Of a stretch of 8,978 bases of DNA, positions 1 through 6,712 are shown in pieces. The stretch comes from Candidatus Levyibacteriota bacterium (GTDB lineage Bacteria > Patescibacteriota > Microgenomatia > Levybacterales > UBA12049). Within the stretch, counting starts at the first letter, position 1. Every line of letters begins with the position of its first letter. Below the pieces are notes generated by a model, which worked only from the letters and a program-made list of their open reading frames with translations, was not told the DNA's origin and did no database searches. Made by a program: the position numbers and the translations under genes. The stretch is from the NCBI GenBank assembly GCA_003173995.1, contig PRDT01000027.1, positions 1-8,978 of the forward strand, written 5' to 3'.

Positions 1-1395
1 TATGACATCCAAAATAATTTCAAATGGTCGTATCTGCCAATTTTCACATCTTGGTATATGAAATTAATACCTTTAAATCTTCTTTTCCTTTTACTTATAC
101 TTTATGCAGGGAACATATTAAAAAAAGAACAGAAATGGATATATATCTCTTCACTTTTATCATTGTTGTTAGCCCTTTATCTTTTTACAGTAAATATTGG
201 TAGTTGGGGAATATCATTATTTATTTTTCTGAATAACCATATTCCGGGATTTGTAATGTTCCGGAATATGTATGACAAACTAGGCTTTGCCATTTCATTT
301 AGTCTAGCGATCATTTTTACCATATCGCTTGAAATAGTATTTAACCAGACAAAATCTTTAACTAAAAAAACATTTCTTATTGGTTTTATTTTTATAACTC
401 TCCTCTTGAATGCAAAACCATTTTTACTTAATGAATTCCTGAGCACTCCTATTTGGACAACACATAATACTTTTAATAAAATGACAAAATTTAATAATGA
501 CTTTATGAATCTGACATCTTTTATTAAAGGCCAAGATGTTGATGCGCGTTATCTGTGGGTTCCTCTTAATGCAGGGAATACAATTCAAATAAAAGATCAG
601 TATGTGAAAAATAATTATTACAGTGGAGTATCTCCGCTACTTATTCTAACAGGGAAGAATGACTATTCTGGTCTTACTAGTTTTGGTGATTTTGCAAATG
701 AACTTAAAAAATATATTTATACAAAAGATTATGAAAATATTGGAAATTTTTACCAAAGATTTAACGTACAATATATTATTGTTGATCATGATCGTTCGGA
801 TGAATTTAGTAACAGTTATTTGTGTGGAGAAAATCTTTGTAACTTACAAACTAAGAAATACCTTCAAGCTATTCTAGGAAAGAAAGTAAAGGACTTTGGT
901 AAACGATATAGTCTTTATGAAATCAATACTAAATTTGCTACTCAAAAAATATATATAACTAAAGATACAAATGGATTTAAACAAAATGACGAAAATATGG
1001 TTTCATTTCAGAAAATATCAAATATTGAATATAGATTTTCTATAAAAAATATGAGAAATGATATAGCACTTGTACTATTAAGTCCTTATTATAATAATTG
1101 GCAAATAAGAGATGTAAGTAATAAAATTCCAGTGGCGTTAGGAACACATACCAGCGTTTTTAATTATGCAAATGGTTGGGTAATTAAATTTGCTGATTTA
1201 AAAAAGGTATTACCGAGAAATAGTTACACTCTAAACAAAGACGGCTCAATAACGACACAGCTAACGTTATATTTTGATTTAGGAATTTATTATAAACTTG
1301 GAATTATTATTTCAAGCATTACTACCGTAGCAAGTATAATTATTATTGTATTTTCCATGAAAACAGATGTGGAAAAAAGAAAGCAAAATCTATGA
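1..1395 (+). CDS. GT-C/YfhO-like membrane protein, C-terminal part (5' partial)
   Basis: The reading frame is open from base 1, so the ATG at 58 is internal and the true start lies upstream. Residues here are counted from that Met. Hydrophobic helices fill about 4-120. They enclose an HIPGFVMFR motif (61-69) that matches HVPGFEMFRD in the gene at 1694. A soluble domain of roughly 280 residues follows (about 125-405), then a final helix (about 411-433) and a basic tail. The soluble domain contains YYNNWQI (344-350), matching YDTHWQL in the gene at 2890. This order, polytopic membrane domain plus extracytoplasmic domain plus anchor, is that of YfhO and AftD-type (DUF3367) proteins, GT-C-like enzymes thought to transfer sugars from polyprenyl-phosphate donors outside the cytoplasm. 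The catalytic N-terminus is not visible, so activity and sugar are unknown. A CX4C pair lies at 256 and 261. The gene is unusually AT-rich and overlaps the next one by ATGA. Confidence 0.72.
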   Translation, partial: YDIQNNFKWSYLPIFTSWYMKLIPLNLLFLLLILYAGNILKKEQKWIYISSLLSLLLALYLFTVNIGSWGISLFIFLNNHIPGFVMFRNMYDKLGFAISFSLAIIFTISLEIVFNQTKSLTKKTFLIGFIFITLLLNAKPFLLNEFLSTPIWTTHNTFNKMTKFNNDFMNLTSFIKGQDVDARYLWVPLNAGNTIQIKDQYVKNNYYSGVSPLLILTGKNDYSGLTSFGDFANELKKYIYTKDYENIGNFYQRFNVQYIIVDHDRSDEFSNSYLCGENLCNLQTKKYLQAILGKKVKDFGKRYSLYEINTKFATQKIYITKDTNGFKQNDENMVSFQKISNIEYRFSIKNMRNDIALVLLSPYYNNWQIRDVSNKIPVALGTHTSVFNYANGWVIKFADLKKVLPRNSYTLNKDGSITTQLTLYFDLGIYYKLGIIISSITTVASIIIIVFSMKTDVEKRKQNL

Positions 1396-1697
1396 GAAAA
1401 AGTCTTTCAGTACTCTTCATAATTTTCATTTACTCTGTCATTGTATTAGATATTCTGTTATTACAGAATAATATTCCATTTATTAGACCTGTTATATTAT
1501 TAGTGTTTGCATTTTCCAGTTGGAAATTACATATATTTAAAAATGTATATTTTTTATCTGCAATGGTATTTCTCTGTTTTTCAGTTGTATTATTCTATAT
1601 CTCTTCATACCCATACTTTAAAGAAAGCGCAAATTGGACATTTTATTTTATAATTTTTGGAACAATACAACTTGCTTTAAAAAATAAAACCTCATGA
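1392..1697 (+). CDS. Small polytopic membrane protein, 101 aa, unknown function
   Basis: I do not recognise a family. The protein is almost entirely hydrophobic, with probable membrane helices near residues 5-24, 30-44, 52-71 and 81-96 and a basic C-terminal end. The start overlaps the previous stop as ATGA, and the stop overlaps the next start the same way. This tight coupling on both sides argues for a real, translated gene between two homologous GT-C-type systems. Only a weak purine-rich stretch precedes the ATG, so translation probably depends on coupling. It shares the very AT-rich composition of the gene before it. It could be an accessory subunit of either neighbouring system; a degenerate remnant of a larger membrane protein is the main alternative. 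Confidence 0.6.
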   Translation: MRKSLSVLFIIFIYSVIVLDILLLQNNIPFIRPVILLVFAFSSWKLHIFKNVYFLSAMVFLCFSVVLFYISSYPYFKESANWTFYFIIFGTIQLALKNKTS

Positions 1698-2893
1698 AAA
1701 AAATATTTTTTGTTATTCTTTTTGTTACAACAATAATTATTTTCCATAATTTTTTTCTTTCAATCTCCCCTATTATGGGTGGAGATTATACATACCTAAC
1801 AAATGAAAGACTCAATTATTTCCAACATTTTTCATTTTCGTCATGGTATCCATATCAAAATATTGGATTAAGCTATCTGGGACTCTTAAATTATGCTCCA
1901 TACAGTTGGATCATAGGGATGATAGGAAGCCTGGGTGTTACGTCAGTACTCCTTGAACGAATAGTATGGTGGATACCCTATTTTTTATTATCAGGTTGGT
2001 CAATCTATTTTCTGTCAAAAACCTATGCTAACAGTCGATTTGCTCCGTTAGCAATCATTATGTATGTTTGCAACACATATGCGTTGCTCATTGTTGCAGG
2101 TGGACAAGTACAAGGAATTGGAATTGCGTATGCATTAGCTCCTCTACAGATAGTTTTGCTACAAAAGATTTTTGCCAATAATCAAAACTTGCAAAGACAA
2201 TTGCGATTAAGCCTCCTGTCAGGACTTATTTTAGCTATTCAAATGGTATTTGATATTCGAATCGTATATGTGACATTGGTTGCCTGTTTTATTTATGGAA
2301 TTATTTACCTAGGGAGTATGTTGGTGAGTGTTCAACATTGGAATTCTCTCATAAGAAATATCCTTTTTCTTTACGTTTTACCATTAGTTGTTCTTTTTGT
2401 ATTACATGCTTTTTGGATAATGCCTCTTGCACTTTCACATCAAAATCCTTTGGACCAGTATGGAAGTGCATACACCACAATAGATGCAGTGCGTTATTTT
2501 AGTTTTACGAATTTTGAGGACAGTGTTGGTCTTTTGCATCCAAATTGGCCGGAAAATATTTTTGGATTGACGCACTTTATGAGGCCTGAATTTTTACTTT
2601 TACCTCTTCTTGCATTTGGCTCTCTTTTCTTTATCAAAACTAAAAATAAAGAAAACAAAGAAGGAAAAGATATTATTTATTTTGTTTTGCTTGGTTTGAT
2701 AGGAATATTTTTGGCAAAAGGAGCAAACGATCCATTTGGTGGAATATACCTTTGGATGTTTGGACATGTACCTGGATTTGAGATGTTTCGAGATCCGACA
2801 AAGTGGTATCTGCTCATAGCAATGAGTTATGCAGTCCTTATTCCATATACAGTTAGTAAAATCTATGACATATTAAAGGAGAAATTTTCATGA
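1694..2893 (+). CDS. GT-C-like glycosyltransferase membrane domain (AftD/YfhO type), N-terminal half of a split system
   Basis: This 399-aa protein has a first helix at about 4-25. A short external segment with G29-G30-D31-Y32 follows, resembling the acidic first-loop motif of GT-C enzymes, and then many helices to about 390. The segment WYPYQNIGLSYLGLLNYAPY (51-70) is typical of the first extracytoplasmic loop of AftD/YfhO-like proteins. HVPGFEMFRDPTKW (358-371) is the conserved loop before the last helix. GT-C enzymes move a sugar from a polyprenyl-phosphate carrier to an acceptor on the outer face; substrate and acceptor cannot be told here. The protein stops after the basic stretch KEKFS, where the homologue ending at 1395 continues into another helix and a soluble domain. 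That missing half is the next gene, joined by ATGA. No Shine-Dalgarno precedes this start; it overlaps the previous stop. Confidence 0.72.
   Translation: MKKIFFVILFVTTIIIFHNFFLSISPIMGGDYTYLTNERLNYFQHFSFSSWYPYQNIGLSYLGLLNYAPYSWIIGMIGSLGVTSVLLERIVWWIPYFLLSGWSIYFLSKTYANSRFAPLAIIMYVCNTYALLIVAGGQVQGIGIAYALAPLQIVLLQKIFANNQNLQRQLRLSLLSGLILAIQMVFDIRIVYVTLVACFIYGIIYLGSMLVSVQHWNSLIRNILFLYVLPLVVLFVLHAFWIMPLALSHQNPLDQYGSAYTTIDAVRYFSFTNFEDSVGLLHPNWPENIFGLTHFMRPEFLLLPLLAFGSLFFIKTKNKENKEGKDIIYFVLLGLIGIFLAKGANDPFGGIYLWMFGHVPGFEMFRDPTKWYLLIAMSYAVLIPYTVSKIYDILKEKFS
2875..2881 (+). promoter_or_regulatory. Strong Shine-Dalgarno site for the gene at 2890
   Basis: The sequence AAAGGAG lies eight bases before the ATG at 2890, inside the last codons of the preceding gene. 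It is the only strong Shine-Dalgarno site I see in the window. It supports separate initiation of the downstream half rather than a chance frameshift. Confidence 0.75.
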
Positions 2894-3735
2894 AAAAATA
2901 TATACCACAGCTATTTATTGTTATTATTATTGGATATTTGCTTTTTCTTATCAGACCTGCACTTTTTCAGCAACTGGGTGGGACCTTCCAAACTCATAGA
3001 GTACCTCTTGAATACACAACACTCGGAAAATTTCTTGCATCGCAAACATCATTTGGGAGAGTTATGTGGCTTCCTTCACCGTCTCGATACGCCTCTTATT
3101 CAATTGCACATCCCGTTGTGAGTGCGTATGATTTTTATCATGTTGCAAGTGTAGCTGCTGTTTTACAAGAGTTACAAAAGGATGATGCCCAAGAAAAATT
3201 ACAACAAAGTAGTATCAGATATTTTGTAATTCCATCTGACGTTAACGGAGAGATTTTCATTAACGACAGAAAATATGATGACAAGTTATATCACCAAACA
3301 GTAACTGTGGTAAAAAAAATATCTTGGCTGACTGAAATACAAGGCTTCGGCAACCTTCATGTCTTTTCATTATCATCTTCACATGACCATTTTTGGATGA
3401 CAAATGATTTAACTGCTCATGTTAGCTATACGTTTATCAATCCTACAAAATATCAACTAACCTTTGTGGGTGTTAAAAAAGGAGATAACGTTATTTTTAC
3501 TGATATGTATGATACTCATTGGCAGCTACAGACTCCGTATGGGTTAATACAACCAACGCCATTTGATAAAAAGCTCAATAGTTTTGTTCTATTACAAAAT
3601 GGTAGCTATGCAGCAATACTTTCTTATACACCACAAAAATGGGTTGACATGGGTATGTGGGTAAGTGGCATTGCCCTTTTCATAATTTTTTCGTATCTAC
3701 TTTATGACTGGATGCGGCATAAAAACTCAAAATAA
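2890..3735 (+). CDS. Extracytoplasmic C-terminal half of the split GT-C/YfhO-like system
   Basis: This 281-aa protein has an N-terminal helix (about 6-22, basic in front, so it probably acts as an uncleaved anchor), an extracytoplasmic domain (about 25-250), a second helix (about 252-272) and a basic tail. It aligns by eye with the end of the homologue at 1-1395. The helix matches, then a segment ending in GRVMWLPSPSRYASY corresponds to ARYLWVPLNAGN. The stretch NPTKYQLTFVGVKKGDNVIF followed by YDTHWQL (207-213) corresponds to the YYNNWQI region. In YfhO/AftD-type proteins this soluble part is fused to the membrane domain and probably binds acceptor glycan. Here it is a separate gene with a good ribosome-binding site. 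The protein lacks cysteine, unlike its fused counterpart. It would work as partner of the product of 1694-2893. Confidence 0.7.
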   Translation: MKKYIPQLFIVIIIGYLLFLIRPALFQQLGGTFQTHRVPLEYTTLGKFLASQTSFGRVMWLPSPSRYASYSIAHPVVSAYDFYHVASVAAVLQELQKDDAQEKLQQSSIRYFVIPSDVNGEIFINDRKYDDKLYHQTVTVVKKISWLTEIQGFGNLHVFSLSSSHDHFWMTNDLTAHVSYTFINPTKYQLTFVGVKKGDNVIFTDMYDTHWQLQTPYGLIQPTPFDKKLNSFVLLQNGSYAAILSYTPQKWVDMGMWVSGIALFIIFSYLLYDWMRHKNSK

Positions 3736-3803
3736 TCTCAGCTGCCTTTCAGTATCCACGCGTATTATTTGGTTTGGATCCATAAAAATGGTAAAATACA
3801 GCT
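3736..3803 (+). promoter_or_regulatory. Candidate promoter for a leaderless transcript starting at 3804
   Basis: This 68-nt stretch is the only real intergenic gap. It holds an extended -10 element, TGGTAAAAT (TG at 3789-3790, TAAAAT at 3792-3797). A partial -35, TTGGTT (3769-3774), lies 17 bases upstream. The last T of the -10 is seven bases before the A of the ATG at 3804, so standard geometry puts transcription start on the start codon itself. There is no Shine-Dalgarno, which fits a leaderless message. No convincing terminator hairpin is present, so upstream transcription may also read through. Confidence 0.5.
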
Positions 3804-4754
3804 ATGATTAGCGCAGTTATTCCAGTGCTTAATGAAATAGAAAGTCTTGACCCTTTTTATACTCGTCTTGTAAAAGCTCTCGATAAACTTGATAAATCAC
3901 ATGAGATTATCTTTATTGATGATGGCTCCACGGATGGGTCACTTGCCAAATTACAATCAATTGCCAAAAAAGATTCTACTGTTAAAATCTTCTCTTTTCG
4001 TCGTAACCAGGGAAAAGCAGAAGCCCTGACTTTAGGCTTCCAAAAAGCAAAAGGAGATATAGTTGTTACCTTAGATGCAGATTTGCAGGATAGGCCAGAG
4101 GAAATAGAGAAGTTAGTAAAACTTATTAAAGATGGATATGAAGTTGTGTGTGGATGGAGAAAAGAGAGAAAAGATGCAACAAAAATGAAACTTATTTCTA
4201 AATTCTGGAATGCTGTCACAGGTGCAATGTGGGGAGTAAAGTTACATGATTATAACTGTGGTCTCAAAGCCTATACAAAAGAGGCAGCAAAGAGTCTTCA
4301 CTTGTATGGAGGTATGCATCGATTTATCCCTCTTCTTGCAGTACAGCAAGGCTTTTCTATTACAGAAGTTGCTGTAGTTCATGAACCTCGAAAATTCGGT
4401 AAATCAAAATATGGATTCTCAAAAATTTTTAATCTTCCTGACATGTTTACACTACTTTTCCTTACAAAATATGGCAGAAGACCATTACATTTTTTTGCAG
4501 CTGTAGGATCGATATTATTCCTCATAGGACTTGGAATATTTTTATATTTATGGTTAGACTTGCAAATAATTCATCATTTATCTATTGGCAGGCGTCCATT
4601 ATTTTTTGTTAGTCTTGTCATGATGCTTGCTGGACTACAAATTTCTTTTTCAGGACTTCTTGCAGACCTCATGATAAATCTTACCAGAACACCTCAAATG
4701 ACTGAAGATGGTATTCACCATTTTATTCGGTATAGTAACGAAAAAGACGCATAA
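3804..4754 (+). CDS. Polyprenyl-phosphate glycosyltransferase, GT2 (GtrB/DPM1-like)
   Basis: The product has 316 residues, the usual size for GtrB/ArnC-type enzymes, which attach a sugar from a nucleotide donor to polyprenyl phosphate on the cytoplasmic face. The GT-A domain begins at residue 1 with AVIPVLNE, followed by IDDGSTDGS (38-46) and the metal-binding DADLQD (91-96). The family-typical HDYNCGLKAYTKEA (148-161), a conserved H172-R-F, and HEPRKFGKSKYG (193-204) come next. Two membrane helices (about 228-252 and 265-290) complete it. The product lipid-phosphate-sugar is the kind of donor that GT-C enzymes such as the two systems upstream are known to use, so a functional link is plausible. 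The sugar cannot be read from the sequence. The ATG sits directly at the predicted transcription start and no Shine-Dalgarno is present. Confidence 0.9.
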   Translation: MISAVIPVLNEIESLDPFYTRLVKALDKLDKSHEIIFIDDGSTDGSLAKLQSIAKKDSTVKIFSFRRNQGKAEALTLGFQKAKGDIVVTLDADLQDRPEEIEKLVKLIKDGYEVVCGWRKERKDATKMKLISKFWNAVTGAMWGVKLHDYNCGLKAYTKEAAKSLHLYGGMHRFIPLLAVQQGFSITEVAVVHEPRKFGKSKYGFSKIFNLPDMFTLLFLTKYGRRPLHFFAAVGSILFLIGLGIFLYLWLDLQIIHHLSIGRRPLFFVSLVMMLAGLQISFSGLLADLMINLTRTPQMTEDGIHHFIRYSNEKDA

Positions 4755-4757
4755 TGT

Positions 4758-4985
4758 ATGAAACCACAAGATATTATCTTTTTGGTAGTTTTTCTCATTC
4801 TCCTTTTTAAATTCAATCGACTGTGGGCACTCATTGTAGGACTTGTGTGTCTTGCGTTATCAATTCCTCTTTTTGCCAAACATATTTTCTTTACTGCAGA
4901 GCATTTGACATGGTATGGCATTGCATATATTTTTCTTGCTATGATAATAACTGCCAAACAACTTATTTATGAGAATCGGCATTGA
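4758..4985 (+). CDS. Small membrane protein, 75 aa, three predicted helices
   Basis: No family recognised. Hydrophobic helices lie at about 6-17, 22-40 and 49-67, with a polar C-terminal tail. It starts three bases after the GtrB-like stop and overlaps the GT4 start by 17 nt, so it is embedded in the operon. Phage and bacterial gtr clusters place a small GtrA membrane protein beside GtrB, where it is thought to flip the lipid-linked sugar. This protein is shorter than usual GtrA (about 120 residues, four helices) and shows no motif I can assign to it. A flippase or GtrB-partner role is inference from position only. A reading frame on the opposite strand over the same bases looks like a shadow. 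Confidence 0.62.
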   Translation: MKPQDIIFLVVFLILLFKFNRLWALIVGLVCLALSIPLFAKHIFFTAEHLTWYGIAYIFLAMIITAKQLIYENRH

Positions 4986-5577
4986 TATTTCTCAAATCGC
5001 ATATCAAGGAACAGGTGTAGCAAATTTTGTGATGCAATTAGTGGAGCATCTCATACAAGAAGATACAGAGAATGACTATGTACTCTTCTATTCCAGCCTC
5101 AGAAGAGAACTTCCTGAGTCAAAACTTTGGACAAAAGATGCTAGTGGACGGATACAGGTTAATCCTCCAAAGAAGGGAGTAAAAAATATTACTATCAGTG
5201 AATTCAAGCTTCCTCCATCTTTTCTTGATATGCTCTGGAATAGGCTTCATATTTTCCCAATAGAACGATTTATTGGTCCAGTTGATATCTTCATTTCATC
5301 TGACTGGACTCAACCTCCAACAAAAGCAAAAAAAGTTACTATTCTTTATGATTTGATCGTGTATAAATATCCAGAGGAAACGCACAACCAAACTAGATTT
5401 TCTTTCAAAAATTTTATTCTTGCGTCAAATATTGTAGCTGCACAAAAAAGACGCTTAAAGTGGGTAAAAAAAGAAGTTGATAAAATTATTTGTATCTCAG
5501 AAGCAACAAAGAAAGATGCGATGGAGATTCTAAAAATAGATGAAAACAAACTTAGTGTTGTGGTTCCCGGGATATAA
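4969..5577 (+). CDS. GT4-type glycosyltransferase, N-terminal domain only (truncated)
   Basis: The 202 residues make one Rossmann-like half of a GT-B fold. The opening MRIGIDISQI with GTG at 14-16 is the usual GT4 N-terminus, and ICISEATKKDAMEI (174-187) and VVVPGI (197-202) are the end of that domain. Complete family members then continue with a donor-binding domain carrying the EGFGLPVLE-type motif, giving about 370 residues; here a TAA follows immediately after PGI. Without that half the protein should not bind a nucleotide-sugar and is probably inactive alone. The stop is followed by one codon and the ATG of a full GT4 in the same frame, so loss of this one stop would give a longer fused protein. 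It could be a deletion remnant, a regulatory or acceptor-binding partner, or an assembly artefact. The start overlaps the preceding gene by 17 nt without a Shine-Dalgarno. Confidence 0.75.
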   Translation: MRIGIDISQIAYQGTGVANFVMQLVEHLIQEDTENDYVLFYSSLRRELPESKLWTKDASGRIQVNPPKKGVKNITISEFKLPPSFLDMLWNRLHIFPIERFIGPVDIFISSDWTQPPTKAKKVTILYDLIVYKYPEETHNQTRFSFKNFILASNIVAAQKRRLKWVKKEVDKIICISEATKKDAMEILKIDENKLSVVVPGI

Positions 5578-5580
5578 CAT

Positions 5581-6711
5581 ATGATACTTGGCATTGATGG
5601 AAATGAAGCAAATACAGGCAAAAGGGTGGGAATAGGTGAGTATGCCTATGAGTTACTCACCCAGTTTTATCACCTTCGAGAGAAGGGAATGTTTGATTCA
5701 CTCACTTTTCGTATCTATTTAAAGGACAAACCGCTTTCAGATATGCCCAAAGAAACTTCATGGTGGAAATACACGCTTGTAGGCCCTAAAAAGCTTTGGA
5801 CACAACTTGGGCTTCCATTACATCTATTGGTAGATATGCACCGTCCTGATGTTTTCTTTACACCAACGCACTATGCTCCTCGATTTGCGACCATGCCAAC
5901 GGCAATTGCTATCATGGACTTATCCTATCTTCATTTTCCACAACTCTTTGCAAAGAAAGATTTGTATCAGCTTACCGAGTGGACAAAATATTCTGCTCAT
6001 CAAGCACGCAAGATATTTACTATTAGTAATTCTTCACGCAGTGATATAATCAAATCATACAAGGCAAAGCCTGATAACGTTGTCGTTACCTATCCAGGTA
6101 TTCGAGAGGCAAAAGCAATAAAGGAAATAACTATGGATGAACTTCAGAAAAAATATACAATTTCTTCCAAATTTATATTATTTGTTGGAACACTCCAACC
6201 TCGAAAAAATGTTGCAAGACTTATAGAGGCATTTGCACTTCTTAAGAAAGAGAAAAAATATGAAGATGTGGACTTAGTACTCGTGGGTAAAAAAGGATGG
6301 TTATATGAAGACATTTTAGCTGCCCCCAAAAAATATGAAGTAGAGCCTTCAGTAAAATTTTTGGATTTTGTTCCAAATGAAGATTTACCAAGTCTTTATA
6401 AAAATGCACAATGTTATGTTTTGCCAAGTCTTTATGAAGGATTTGGATTGCCAGTCCTTGAAGCAATGAAATATGGCTGTCCAGTTATTACGAGTAATGT
6501 GAGCAGTCTTCCCGAAGCAGGAGGAGATGCGGCTCTCTATATAGATCCTGAAAATGCAAAAGATATTGCTGAAAAAATAACAAAAATTTTGGATAATAAA
6601 AATATGAGAGAAGATATGATAAAAAAAGGGTATGAACATTTGAAAAAATTTTCATGGGAGAAAGCTGCAAAAGAAACCTTGGAAGTATTACAGACATTAG
6701 CAGGCAAATAA
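5581..6711 (+). CDS. Glycosyltransferase family 4 (GT-B), full length
   Basis: At 376 residues this is a complete GT4 enzyme that transfers a sugar (often mannose, rhamnose or glucose in this group) from a nucleotide donor to a growing lipid-linked chain in the cytoplasm. The N-terminal domain runs from MILGIDGNEANTG to VVVTYPGI (167-174). The donor domain begins with FILFVGTLQPRKN (198-210). The LVGKKGW loop (234-240) precedes the E-x7-E signature YEGFGLPVLEA (285-295). That signature leads into a conserved SSLPEAGGDAAL segment (308-319). All catalytic landmarks are present. It lies three bases after the truncated GT4 and one base before the acyltransferase gene. No convincing Shine-Dalgarno is seen. 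The N-terminal domains of the two GT4 proteins align in layout but differ widely in sequence, so they are not a recent duplication. Confidence 0.9.
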   Translation: MILGIDGNEANTGKRVGIGEYAYELLTQFYHLREKGMFDSLTFRIYLKDKPLSDMPKETSWWKYTLVGPKKLWTQLGLPLHLLVDMHRPDVFFTPTHYAPRFATMPTAIAIMDLSYLHFPQLFAKKDLYQLTEWTKYSAHQARKIFTISNSSRSDIIKSYKAKPDNVVVTYPGIREAKAIKEITMDELQKKYTISSKFILFVGTLQPRKNVARLIEAFALLKKEKKYEDVDLVLVGKKGWLYEDILAAPKKYEVEPSVKFLDFVPNEDLPSLYKNAQCYVLPSLYEGFGLPVLEAMKYGCPVITSNVSSLPEAGGDAALYIDPENAKDIAEKITKILDNKNMREDMIKKGYEHLKKFSWEKAAKETLEVLQTLAGK

Positions 6712-6712
6712 T

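Noticed and set aside
58..60. ATG at 58 as the start of the first gene
   Set aside because: The frame is open upstream to base 1 and the homologue at 1694 has about 300 more residues before the equivalent point, so this Met is internal.
2866..2893. Simple sequencing frameshift joining the genes at 1694 and 2890
   Set aside because: Not excluded, but less favoured: the junction has a well-spaced strong Shine-Dalgarno and an ATGA overlap, and lies in a loop where a split is tolerated.
3739..3791. Terminator or operator made of short palindromes (CAGCTG, ACGCGT, GGATCC, CCAT-AAAA-ATGG)
   Set aside because: Each is only 4-6 bases, they do not combine into a stable GC-rich stem, and no T-run follows.
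3857..4219. 120-codon minus-strand reading frame
   Set aside because: It is antisense to the GT2 catalytic core of the GtrB-like gene and its translation resembles no known protein.
4969..6711. Recent tandem duplication of the two GT4 genes
   Set aside because: The N-terminal domains share layout and short motifs only; there is no extended nucleotide or protein identity.
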